Assembly: GCA_029942205.1 (NCBI GenBank) | Contig: JAOZTL010000102.1 | Span: forward strand, 1-9,046 | Length of the DNA: 9,046 nt | Direction: 5' to 3' | Origin: Bacteroidales bacterium | GTDB taxonomy: Bacteria; Bacteroidota; Bacteroidia; Bacteroidales; JAOZTL01 | Part shown: piece after piece, positions 1-6,559 of the stretch | How the letters are laid out: each line of letters begins with the position of its first letter | Numbering within the stretch: the stretch's first letter is position 1 | Notes under the pieces: generated by a model | Seen by the model: only the letters and a program-made list of their open reading frames with translations | The model's database searches: none | Told to the model about the DNA's origin: nothing | Program-made: the position numbers and the translations under genes

Positions 1-3
1 GTT

Positions 4-699
4 TTAAAAAATCCATTTAACACCAAGTGTAGGTCTTGCTTTGAAGCCTTCTGTTCCACCAAAATTATTACTTAATTCTAATTCACCTCCCAAATCGAAA
101 TGCTTATGGACGTGATACCAAATTTGTGGTTCAGCTAAAAAAATAAAGTCTCCATCAACAGTTCCATCAAAATTAAAATCAGATTCTTCTTTCCAAAAAT
201 CAGCAAAGCCTTTGAAAGTCATTTTGTTATCTAAGAAATTGAGATACCAAACCGAAGTCAATTGGAAAGAAACATCGTGTTTGCTTCTAATATTTTTGTA
301 AAGTGCTTTGAAAGTAATTCCTTTTGAAAAATCGGATGCATTAATCGAATAATCGACACCAACAAGAAATGCGTCATTCATTTGAAAAGCCATATTTCCA
401 GCAGGAGTATTAAACTGTCCAAAACCACCATCATATTCAACATGTAAGCCTACTGGCATTTTATCGGTTTTAAATACTCTTGCTATTTCCCAATAAGCCG
501 CACTTACGCCTTTTATTCCTTCTGCATTATAATTCATATCAATAAAGAAGAATGTGTTTCCCAATTTGTCTGGTTTAAACATTTCAACCGTAGAGGTAGG
601 AAAATTTCTATCTTCGGCAAAATCATAATGAAGCTGTACGTTTTGCGCAGATGCATAAGCACCAATAAAAATCATAATAATAAGTAATATTTTTTTCAT
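4..699 (-). CDS. DUF5020 / Tsx-like outer-membrane beta-barrel protein
   Basis: A 231-residue exported protein. Residues 1-18 form a signal peptide: MKK, then a hydrophobic stretch, then an Ala-Ser-Ala cleavage site before Gln19. The mature part alternates polar and aromatic residues as in beta strands and ends in Phe (VKWIF), the usual last residue of outer-membrane barrels. The segment near residues 40-56 (TVEMFKPDKLGNTFFFIDM) is what I recognise as the DUF5020 signature, and TFFFIDM resembles the start of Tsx nucleoside channels. The role is therefore probably a small outer-membrane channel, possibly for nucleosides; the substrate is inferred from the family only. The ATG at 699 is chosen because it gives a complete signal peptide. 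The gene diverges from the DUF3999-like gene and has its own promoter at 739-769. The TAA stop lies 3 bases from the window edge, so its terminator is not seen. Confidence 0.85.
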   Translation of the reverse strand: MKKILLIIMIFIGAYASAQNVQLHYDFAEDRNFPTSTVEMFKPDKLGNTFFFIDMNYNAEGIKGVSAAYWEIARVFKTDKMPVGLHVEYDGGFGQFNTPAGNMAFQMNDAFLVGVDYSINASDFSKGITFKALYKNIRSKHDVSFQLTSVWYLNFLDNKMTFKGFADFWKEESDFNFDGTVDGDFIFLAEPQIWYHVHKHFDLGGELELSNNFGGTEGFKARPTLGVKWIF

Positions 700-738
700 A
701 GTTTCAATGTTTATTAGTTTAGTTTAACAATAAGCACG

Positions 739-769
739 TAAAGATAGTTAATTTACAATAAAATCCAAA
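739..769 (-). promoter_or_regulatory. Bacteroidota-type promoter of the DUF5020 gene
   Basis: Read on the minus strand, TTTG (766-769) is followed by 19 bases and then TATCTTTA (739-746). This matches the Bacteroidota sigma-factor pattern of TTTG near -33 and TAnnTTTG near -7, with one mismatch in the last base and a normal spacing. Transcription would start near 732, leaving a leader of about 33 bases before the ATG at 699. The leader is A/T-rich with no Shine-Dalgarno site, which is usual in this phylum. Confidence 0.6.
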
Positions 770-809
770 TAAAGGTTCTTAGCTTATTTTTTTTCTTCAA
801 ATTATTTCT

Positions 810-817
810 TATCTTTC
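810..817 (+). promoter_or_regulatory. possible -7 element of the DUF3999-like gene
   Basis: TATCTTTC matches TAnnTTTG except for the last base and lies 27 bases before the ATG at 845. The expected -33 region is only a run of T with no clear TTG or TTTG, so this is a weak candidate. It is about 64 bp from the opposing -7 element of the DUF5020 gene, so the two promoters would be back to back. Confidence 0.35.
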
Positions 818-844
818 CTGAAATAAAAAAAAACGCTTCAAACT

Positions 845-2077
845 ATGAAAAACAAAAACATTTCACTTTTAATTATTCTATTAATAATCAGTGTAACAAC
901 TAGTTATGGACAAACTTTTCGATGGAAATCAGACCTTGCACCTGTCAAAAAAACAAGCTTTTACCAAATTTTAATTTCTCCAAGTATTTTCGCTAAACTC
1001 AATGATTCGGAAAGTGATTTACGTATTTTCGACCAATCGAATACCGAAATTCCATACATTTTCAATCAAGAAAATCATATCGACCAATACCTTCTATTTA
1101 GAGAATATAAAATAATAGAGAAAGAGAATAATCGGAAAAAAGATTACACTAAATTGATTATTCACAATCCGAAAAAAACAAATATCACTAATTTTGCGCT
1201 AATCATAAAAAATGCAGATATTCGTAAACACCTGACATTGAGTGGAAGTAACGATAATAAAAATTGGTATATCATCAAAGAGAAATATTTTTTCGAGCCA
1301 TTATACAGCAATAACGAAAATTCGGTAATAAAGATTCTTGACTTTCCTATGAGTAATTACGAATATTATCAAGTTGTTATTTATGATTTTTTTCATAATC
1401 CAATAAATATTATAAAAGCAGGATATTTTGATATGCAGCAAGAGGAAGGATTATACAGTTCTATCGATAGTCTCACGTTTGAACAAACAGAAAAAGATCA
1501 ACAAAGTTTGATAAAAATACAACTTACAGATAATTATCAAATTGATAAACTCAAAATAGAAGTAGAATCAGATAAATTTTATTATCGGAAATGTCGTTTT
1601 TTTATTATTAAAGAAGAAAGACATAATCGAAAAACAGAGAAATATGAAGTCGATATTAAACATACAGCACTTAATTCTTATTCAGAAAACACAAGCATTA
1701 TTGATCTGAGAAACAATGAATTATACATAGAAATAGAAAATCATGATAATCAACCATTAAAAATAAAATCGATAAAAGCTTATCAATTAAATCGTTATTT
1801 GAGTGTAGAATTATCGGATACAAGTAATTACGAACTCCGCTTTGGAAATGATGAATTACACGCTCCAATTTATGATTTGGCTTATTTTCAAGATAGTATA
1901 GCTACCGAAAAAGAGCTTATCAAACCAAAAGTTACCCAAGTCTATCAAAAAGACACCAAATCAAAAGCATTTATCGAAATGGATAAAATCTACATCTGGA
2001 TTGCAATTATTTTAGTTTCAATTGTTATGATTTACATGGTAACCAACATGTTACGAGAAATGAAAAAGAAAAAATAG
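845..2077 (+). CDS. DUF3999-like exported protein with C-terminal membrane anchor
   Basis: A 410-residue protein of unknown function. It starts with a signal peptide (MKNKN, then about 13 hydrophobic residues, ending SYG before Gln23). A long, mostly beta-rich domain follows, then one transmembrane helix at about 382-400 and the cytoplasmic tail REMKKKK. It would thus sit in the inner membrane with its main domain in the periplasm. The opening of the mature part (FRWKSDLAPVKKTSFYQI, then DLRIFD and EIPYIF near residues 60-72) fits DUF3999, where such a segment begins a carbohydrate-binding-like beta domain. The family is often encoded beside a DUF2339 membrane protein, but none is present here. 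The gene stands alone between a divergent promoter and a likely terminator. Its TAG stop is the first codon of a repeat that recurs after two other genes. Family assignment is by eye. Confidence 0.7.
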   Translation: MKNKNISLLIILLIISVTTSYGQTFRWKSDLAPVKKTSFYQILISPSIFAKLNDSESDLRIFDQSNTEIPYIFNQENHIDQYLLFREYKIIEKENNRKKDYTKLIIHNPKKTNITNFALIIKNADIRKHLTLSGSNDNKNWYIIKEKYFFEPLYSNNENSVIKILDFPMSNYEYYQVVIYDFFHNPINIIKAGYFDMQQEEGLYSSIDSLTFEQTEKDQQSLIKIQLTDNYQIDKLKIEVESDKFYYRKCRFFIIKEERHNRKTEKYEVDIKHTALNSYSENTSIIDLRNNELYIEIENHDNQPLKIKSIKAYQLNRYLSVELSDTSNYELRFGNDELHAPIYDLAYFQDSIATEKELIKPKVTQVYQKDTKSKAFIEMDKIYIWIAIILVSIVMIYMVTNMLREMKKKK

Positions 2078-2106
2078 GTCTTCGCTCTTTTTGATATTGC
2101 TTACGC
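2073..2106 (+). repeat. 3'-end repeat, copy 1 (after DUF3999-like gene)
   Basis: This 34-bp stretch begins with AATAGGTCTTCG, which contains the TAG stop of the DUF3999-like gene. It continues through CTTTTTGAT to TTGCTTACGC. The same string recurs at 5921-5953 after the DUF4301 gene with two substitutions and one single-base gap. A related version lies on the minus strand at 6046-6078 after the SNF2 gene. Here the expected inverted partner is badly degraded, with only AAGTGC and nearby bases remaining at 2138-2143. Confidence 0.75.
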
Positions 2107-2158
2107 ACTTGAGGATAAACAATATTAATATAGCAGGAAGTGCTTAAAAGACTTTTTT
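2105..2158 (+). terminator. possible terminator of the DUF3999-like gene
   Basis: GCACTT (2105-2110) can pair with AAGTGC (2138-2143) around a loop that itself contains the palindrome ATATTAATAT (2122-2131). A run of six T follows at 2153-2158. The short stem and the nine bases between stem and T-run make this a modest candidate. It overlaps the right part of the 3'-end repeat, which may be what supplies the terminator. Confidence 0.35.
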
Positions 2159-2252
2159 GTCCTTTTATCACAAAAAAAGCAGTGTTCGTCATAAAATAAG
2201 GTGAAAGATTTTTTTATCTTCGAGGTTTTTTTGTACTTTTATCGTCATAAAA
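2153..2252 (+). promoter_or_regulatory. sodB upstream region with duplicated motifs
   Basis: Two direct repeats lie in the 130 bp before sodB. TTTTTTGT-C/A-CTTTTATC occurs at 2153-2169 and 2227-2243 (16 of 17 identical), and TCGTCATAAAA occurs at 2186-2196 and 2242-2252. TATCTTCG (2215-2222) and TACTTTTA (2234-2241) each resemble the Bacteroidota -7 element TAnnTTTG, but neither has a good TTTG at the right distance. The promoter is probably here, giving a leader of roughly 35-50 bases. The repeats could be paired regulator sites or simply duplicated promoter sequence. Confidence 0.4.
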
Positions 2253-2280
2253 ACAAATAATCAACTAAAAATAAAAAATT

Positions 2281-2868
2281 ATGTCATTTATATTACCTGA
2301 GTTACCATTTGCAAAAGATGCTCTTGGAACATTTATTACGCCAGAAGGCTTTGATTATCATCATGGTAAACACCATGCAGCTTACGTTAGTAAATTAAAT
2401 GCCGCTGTAGAAAACGATGCAACATACAAGGAACTATCACTAGACGATTGTATTGCTAAGTCTCATGAAGACAGCAATTTAGGTGTTTTTAACAATGCAG
2501 CTCAGCACTGGAATCACTCCTTTTTCTGGAGTTGCTTATCGCCAAACGGTGGAGGAGCTGCAACAGGAAAAATCACCGAAATGATAGACAAAGATTTCGG
2601 TTCATTTGATAAATTCAAAGCAGAATTTGAAAATAAAGCAGCAACATTATTTGGTTCTGGCTGGGCTTGGCTTGTTGTGAGCGATGGTAAACTTGAAATT
2701 ATTCAAATGTCTAATGCCGGTACTCCAAGTGTATTGAACAAAAAAGCAGTTCTAACGATTGATGTTTGGGAACACGCCTACTACATCGACCATCGAAATG
2801 CACGCCCTAGCTTCATTAGCGGCTATTGGAATTTCGTAAATTGGGATTTCGTAAACAGCTGTCTATAA
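2281..2868 (+). CDS. sodB: superoxide dismutase [Fe]
   Basis: A 195-residue enzyme that converts two superoxide ions to oxygen and hydrogen peroxide, normally as a cytoplasmic dimer; there is no signal peptide. The metal ligands are all present: His27, His79, Asp161 and His165. So are the second-shell residues His31 and Tyr35, and the DVWEHAYY signature at 161-168. Gln75, four residues before His79, together with Ala146 in SNAGTP where manganese enzymes carry Gln, marks it as the iron type. The length is normal for the family, and the ATG at 2281 puts the conserved FILPELPF at the N-terminus. The gene is monocistronic: repeats and a probable promoter lie upstream, and a strong hairpin terminator starts 10 bp after the stop. 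It looks somewhat richer in G and C than its neighbours, which is common for a conserved, well-expressed gene. Confidence 0.97.
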   Translation: MSFILPELPFAKDALGTFITPEGFDYHHGKHHAAYVSKLNAAVENDATYKELSLDDCIAKSHEDSNLGVFNNAAQHWNHSFFWSCLSPNGGGAATGKITEMIDKDFGSFDKFKAEFENKAATLFGSGWAWLVVSDGKLEIIQMSNAGTPSVLNKKAVLTIDVWEHAYYIDHRNARPSFISGYWNFVNWDFVNSCL

Positions 2869-2878
2869 TCTTTAATTG

Positions 2879-2908
2879 TTGAGCATCAGTAAAATGATGC
2901 TCAATTTT
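2879..2908 (+). terminator. sodB rho-independent terminator
   Basis: TTGAGCATCA (2879-2888) pairs perfectly with TGATGCTCAA (2895-2904) around the 6-base loop GTAAAA. TTTT follows directly at 2905-2908. The 10-bp perfect stem just after the sodB stop, ending before the next gene, makes this the clearest terminator in the window. The T-tract is short. Confidence 0.8.
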
Positions 2909-2948
2909 AAATCTTAATACTTTAATTTTCACTCCAAAAATTAACTAA

Positions 2949-4370
2949 ATGCCTACAACCATCAAAAAACTTCCGCAAGAAGTAATCATTGATCGCTTAA
3001 AATTTGAAAATACGTGGTGGTCAGACGGATTTGTTCCAAAATATTATACAAAAATGTATCATCGAATGTATTTTGATCTTTTTGTACAAACCGTTACAAA
3101 AAAGACACTAGACAAACCATTAGTCATGCTAGGACAACGTGGAATAGGCAAAACTTCGATGGTTTTTCAAACAATACAAAAACTAATAGATTTGGGTATT
3201 CCTGTAAATAAAATTGCTTATGTTTCCATGGAACTTCCCACTTTTAGACGGAATACTCTCGAAACTATATTTGAATTGATCAGAAAAGCAATAAAAGACG
3301 ACTCAAAAGATGATTTTTTTATCTTTTTTCACGAAATTCAATACGCTCCAGACTGGGAAAATCAACTCAAAACACTTGCCGAAGCTTATCCAAATACCCG
3401 ATTTATAGGTATTAGCTCCATTGCGATACTCAAGAAAAATGGTCGTGAAACACATTGTTGTCGATTTGAGTCATTTAGAGTACCAATGCTGTCTTTTTAT
3501 GAATTTTTAGAATTAAAAAATTCTCAAAAAAACATCGAATTTGACGAAGATTCGTTTAATAAAGACGAAGTTGCCGTTTTTAATCAGCATTTTTTAGATT
3601 ATATCAATTATGGAAGCTATCCTGACATTATTTTAGCCAAACAAAAAATAAATCACACCATTATTGGCAAGAATGGAATTAATTTATTAAATAAAACATT
3701 ACTCAGAGACATTCCTAATTTTTATGGAATCAACAGAATTAGTCAAATGAATCGTTTTTTCACACTACTAGCCTATTATAGTGGAACAGAAACAACGCTT
3801 GACGAACTTTCACAAACAACCGAAATTTCTCCCAAAACAATTACGAAATATATTGACTATTTGGAAGACGTTTTTTTAATTAAAAAAATAATGCCAATCG
3901 GGCTAGATGGAAAAGCAATAAACAATGGGCGTTTTAAGATTTATCTAACCGATTCATCGATGCGAACAGCACTTTTTCAACCAATTACGGCAGATAGTCC
4001 TTTTTTGGTCAATTTGGCTATAACCACTATGCTTGCACAATGGCAACACGTTGAACGAGACATGATTGCGTATGCAAAATGGGATAATAACGAACTAAAT
4101 ATTGTCAAGTTAGCCGAGAATAAAACACCAATATGGATTACTGACATTCATTCTGGCGACAAACCACATGAAGACAGTAATACGATTTCTAAAATAACAG
4201 AATTCTGCACAAAGCACAATATTCCTTCCTCTATGACAACAACATTGGATCACAGAGATATTGTACTTAGTGAAAGTATGATCCATTCTTTTGAACCAAC
4301 CAGCTTATATTGTTACTCTGTAGGACGACAAATTGTTGAAGATAATTATAATACATCACAATCATTCTAA
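2949..4370 (+). CDS. AAA_14 / DUF4143-type P-loop ATPase
   Basis: A 473-residue cytoplasmic protein with the layout of the AAA_14-DUF4143 family. The P-loop ATPase occupies about 40-190, with Walker A GQRGIGKT at 62-69. The Walker B strand at 123-131 reads FFIFFHEIQ, so His128 (codon CAC, 3330-3332) stands where the family usually has Asp; Glu129 is kept. The segment RVPMLSFYEFL (177-187) matches the family's PLSFxEF stretch. A winged-helix-like part follows at about 268-316 (LDELSQTTEISPKTITKYI), then KIYLTDSSM at 330-338. The C-terminal nuclease-like E-V-D...E-x-K motif is weak: ELN at 382-384 and ITDIH at 397-401. The cellular role of this family is not established, and DNA binding or toxin-antitoxin links are only suggestions. 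The gene is 16 bp upstream of the DUF4301 gene and probably co-transcribed. I found no convincing promoter in the 40 bp after the sodB terminator. Confidence 0.85.
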   Translation: MPTTIKKLPQEVIIDRLKFENTWWSDGFVPKYYTKMYHRMYFDLFVQTVTKKTLDKPLVMLGQRGIGKTSMVFQTIQKLIDLGIPVNKIAYVSMELPTFRRNTLETIFELIRKAIKDDSKDDFFIFFHEIQYAPDWENQLKTLAEAYPNTRFIGISSIAILKKNGRETHCCRFESFRVPMLSFYEFLELKNSQKNIEFDEDSFNKDEVAVFNQHFLDYINYGSYPDIILAKQKINHTIIGKNGINLLNKTLLRDIPNFYGINRISQMNRFFTLLAYYSGTETTLDELSQTTEISPKTITKYIDYLEDVFLIKKIMPIGLDGKAINNGRFKIYLTDSSMRTALFQPITADSPFLVNLAITTMLAQWQHVERDMIAYAKWDNNELNIVKLAENKTPIWITDIHSGDKPHEDSNTISKITEFCTKHNIPSSMTTTLDHRDIVLSESMIHSFEPTSLYCYSVGRQIVEDNYNTSQSF

Positions 4371-4386
4371 AAATTAAACCAAAATA

Positions 4387-5925
4387 ATGCTAAATACGTC
4401 TGACACAAAATTATTAAAGCAAAAAGGAATTAGCTTGCAAGAAATAGAACAACAAATTGATAATTTCAAAAAAGGTTTTCCTTTTTTATCAATTAAAAAA
4501 TCAGCAAGTATTGATGATGGTATTTTAAAATTAGAAACAACGGAAATTGAAAAATATTCGTCTTATTACGAGCAAGAAAAAGAAAAGATTGCTATATTAA
4601 AATTCGTTCCAGCCTCGGGAGCAGCAAGTCGAATGTTCAAAAAATTATTTGAATTTATCGATCAATACAACGATTCGCCCGAAGCATACGAACGCTTTAC
4701 TTCTGACAAAAGCTTTCAATCGATGTATTATTTTTTTAAACATCTCGATTCATTTGCTTTTTATGGTGATTTGAAAAAAACAGGTAAAAACGATCAAGAA
4801 GTAGAGGAAAAATTACTTAAAAAACAATTTATAGATATTCTAAGTATATTACTTTATGCTGATGGTTTAAATTATGGTAATTTACCTAAAGGATTACTTA
4901 AATTTCATTCATACGGTAAAAACAACCGTACACCAGTAGAAGAACATTTATCGGAAGCAGGTCTGTATGCAAACAGTTTGGGAATCGCAAAACTGCATTT
5001 TACGGTTTCTCCCGAATTTATGGACGGTTTTCAAAATCACATTCTCGAAATTTTGCCATTTTTTGAAGAAAAGTATAAAGTAAAATATCAAATTGAGTTT
5101 TCGGTACAAAAAAGCAAAACGGACACCATTGCTGTTGATTTGAATAACCAAGCATTCAGAGATTCGTCTGATAATCTGGTGTTTCGCCCAGGTGGACACG
5201 GGGCATTGATCGAGAATTTGAATGAATTAGACGCAGATCTTATTTTTGTCAAAAACATCGATAATGTTGTTCCTGATAAATTAAAATCCGACACCGTTAC
5301 GTACAAGAAAGCTCTTGCTGGCGTTTTACTCCACTACCAACAGCAATCTTTTAATTACTTAAATCAATTAGAATCAACATGTAGTGATTCACTTTTGATA
5401 GAAATAGAAGAATTTTTACAAACAAAATTATTCAGTACGCTCCCCGAATCGTATGCTGATTTTGATCGGAAAGCGAAAAGTTCCTTTCTATTCTCGAAGC
5501 TGAATCGCCCGATACGTGTGTGTGGCATGGTGAAAAACGAAGGAGAACCAGGCGGAGGTCCTTTTTGGGCACAAAATACAGACGGCAGCCAATCGTTACA
5601 AATTGTTGAAAGCTCGCAAATCAACTTAACAAATCCAAATTTTCAAGAAATGCTTGCTGCTTCAACACACTTTAATCCAGTTGATTTGGTCTGTGGAATA
5701 AAGAATTATTTTGGCGAAAAATTTGATCTTACTCAATTTGTTGATCCCAATACTGGCTTTATTACTGAAAAATCATTGAATGGCAAAACGCTGAAAGCCA
5801 TGGAATTACCTGGTTTATGGAATGGCGCAATGGCAAACTGGAACACTATTTTTGTTGAAGTCCCAATCAGTACATTCAATCCCGTGAAAACGGTAAACGA
5901 CCTGCTGCGAGAACAACACCAATAG
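4387..5925 (+). CDS. DUF4301 family protein, possible sugar-nucleotidyltransferase relative
   Basis: A 512-residue soluble protein of the DUF4301 family, recognised by PASGAASRMFKK (75-86), LHFTVSPEF (203-211), FRPGGHGALIENLN (266-279), FVKNIDNVVPD (287-297), GMVKNEGEPGGGPFW (380-394) and the ending LPGLWNGAMANWNTIFVEVP (474-493). The order of a glycine-rich turn followed by Arg, then a GGHG loop, then NIDN resembles UDP-sugar pyrophosphorylases, which have a GxGTR-type loop, a GHG/GNG base-binding loop and a DN metal site. A nucleotidyltransferase-like fold is therefore plausible, but activity and substrate are inference. Length and motifs look complete. The start ATG lies 16 bp after the ATPase stop, behind an A-rich leader. 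The TAG stop lies inside the 3'-end repeat, and the gene converges on the SNF2 gene. Confidence 0.88.
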   Translation: MLNTSDTKLLKQKGISLQEIEQQIDNFKKGFPFLSIKKSASIDDGILKLETTEIEKYSSYYEQEKEKIAILKFVPASGAASRMFKKLFEFIDQYNDSPEAYERFTSDKSFQSMYYFFKHLDSFAFYGDLKKTGKNDQEVEEKLLKKQFIDILSILLYADGLNYGNLPKGLLKFHSYGKNNRTPVEEHLSEAGLYANSLGIAKLHFTVSPEFMDGFQNHILEILPFFEEKYKVKYQIEFSVQKSKTDTIAVDLNNQAFRDSSDNLVFRPGGHGALIENLNELDADLIFVKNIDNVVPDKLKSDTVTYKKALAGVLLHYQQQSFNYLNQLESTCSDSLLIEIEEFLQTKLFSTLPESYADFDRKAKSSFLFSKLNRPIRVCGMVKNEGEPGGGPFWAQNTDGSQSLQIVESSQINLTNPNFQEMLAASTHFNPVDLVCGIKNYFGEKFDLTQFVDPNTGFITEKSLNGKTLKAMELPGLWNGAMANWNTIFVEVPISTFNPVKTVNDLLREQHQ

Positions 5926-5953
5926 GTCTTCGACTTTTTGATGTTGCTTACGC
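5921..5953 (+). repeat. 3'-end repeat, copy 2 (after DUF4301 gene)
   Basis: This copy opens with AATAGGTCTTCG, including the DUF4301 TAG stop, and runs through CTTTTTGATGTTGCTTACGC. It matches copy 1 at 2073-2106 along its whole length except for one gap and two base changes. It forms the outer part of the left arm of the inverted repeat at 5929-6070. Confidence 0.8.
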
Positions 5954-6070
5954 CTCTATGTAAACCACAACAGTTTTGTGATGTACAATTAATTTTGAAA
6001 AGTCTAAATTACAGACTTATTGATTACTGTAGTTTTACATAAGTACGTAAGGAACATCAAAAAAAACGAA
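5929..6070. repeat. 142-bp imperfect inverted repeat between convergent genes
   Basis: The left arm (5929-5973) and the reverse complement of the right arm (6027-6070) agree at about three quarters of positions by eye. Both start TTCG, share TTTTTGATGTT, then one differing base, then CTTACG, and later ATGTAAA and ACAG. The spacer holds a second small hairpin, AAGTCT (6000-6005) with AGACTT (6013-6018). The right arm's outer part is a third copy of the 3'-end repeat on the minus strand (6046-6078), beginning at the SNF2 TAG stop. The structure fills almost the whole gap between the two convergent stops, so it could terminate both genes. Its ends also resemble the inverted ends of a miniature mobile element. 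No target duplication is clear. Confidence 0.75.
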
Positions 6071-6073
6071 ATG

Positions 6074-6556
6074 CTATTCTCGAATAATATTAAGTAACTC
6101 TTCGGCTGAAATTTTACTACTTGTATCCGTTCCTTCGAGTAAATTATCCGCCAAATCACGCTTAAATTTATGTAATCCGATAATTTTTTCCTCTATCGCA
6201 TTTTTTGTAACCAGTCGATAAATCGTAACAGGGCGTTTTTGCCCAATCCGATGCGCTCTGTCAGAGGCTTGATCTTCGATTGCAGGATTCCACCACGGAT
6301 CGAGATGAATAACATAATCGGCAGCAGTAAGGTTAAGTCCCAGTCCTCCAGCCTTTAAGCTAATTAAAAAAACATCCTTTTTGCCTGCCTGAAATGCTTT
6401 TACACGCTCTTCACGCTGCTTTCCTGTCGTACTTCCGTCCAAATATTGGTATTCAATTTTTTCACTATCCAGTTTTTCTCTAATTATCGACAAAAAGCTT
6501 ACAAATTGGCTAAAAACAAGAACTTTATGATTTCCACTAATTAAATTTTGTACTAA
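6074..6556 (-). pseudogene. SNF2 helicase, C-terminal lobe after the premature stop
   Basis: The 160 codons after the TAA continue in the same frame: LVQNLISGNHKVLVFSQF, then motif V and motif VI with its arginine (HRIGQ), ending NIIRE. This is a complete second RecA-like lobe. It has no ATG near its beginning. The first possible start is a TTG at 6493, which lies inside the conserved FLSIIREKL helix and would cut off motif IV, so independent translation is unlikely. The TAG stop at 6074-6076 is the first codon of copy 3 of the 3'-end repeat. Confidence 0.7.
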
Positions 6557-6559
6557 TTA
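6557..6559 (-). other. premature TAA in the SNF2 frame
   Basis: On the coding strand GACG is followed by nine T and then AATTAG, which gives Val-Phe-Phe-stop. The frame is the same on both sides, so this is a nonsense change and not a frameshift. Adding or removing one T leads quickly to another stop, so slippage on the T-run would not rescue it. SNF2 proteins often carry an acidic residue just before the Leu that follows here, so GAA to TAA by one base is the simplest history (inference). Confidence 0.85.

Noticed and set aside
2281..2868. Recent horizontal transfer of sodB
   Set aside because: Its somewhat higher GC and proteobacterial-looking sequence could fit transfer, but conserved, highly expressed genes often differ this way and no mobile element flanks it.
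4948..5624. Minus-strand open frames of 72-86 codons inside the DUF4301 gene
   Set aside because: They are antisense to a strongly conserved gene, overlap each other, and have no recognisable domain or start signal.
2949..5925. ATPase plus DUF4301 as a defence or toxin-antitoxin module
   Set aside because: Neither protein shows toxin, nuclease or sensor domains beyond a weak DUF4143 remnant, and there are no mobile or defence neighbours. Closeness alone is not enough.
6074..6493. An independent small helicase-domain gene starting at TTG 6493
   Set aside because: The frame continues unbroken upstream to the TAA with conserved motif IV residues, and the TTG sits inside a conserved helix with no initiation signal.
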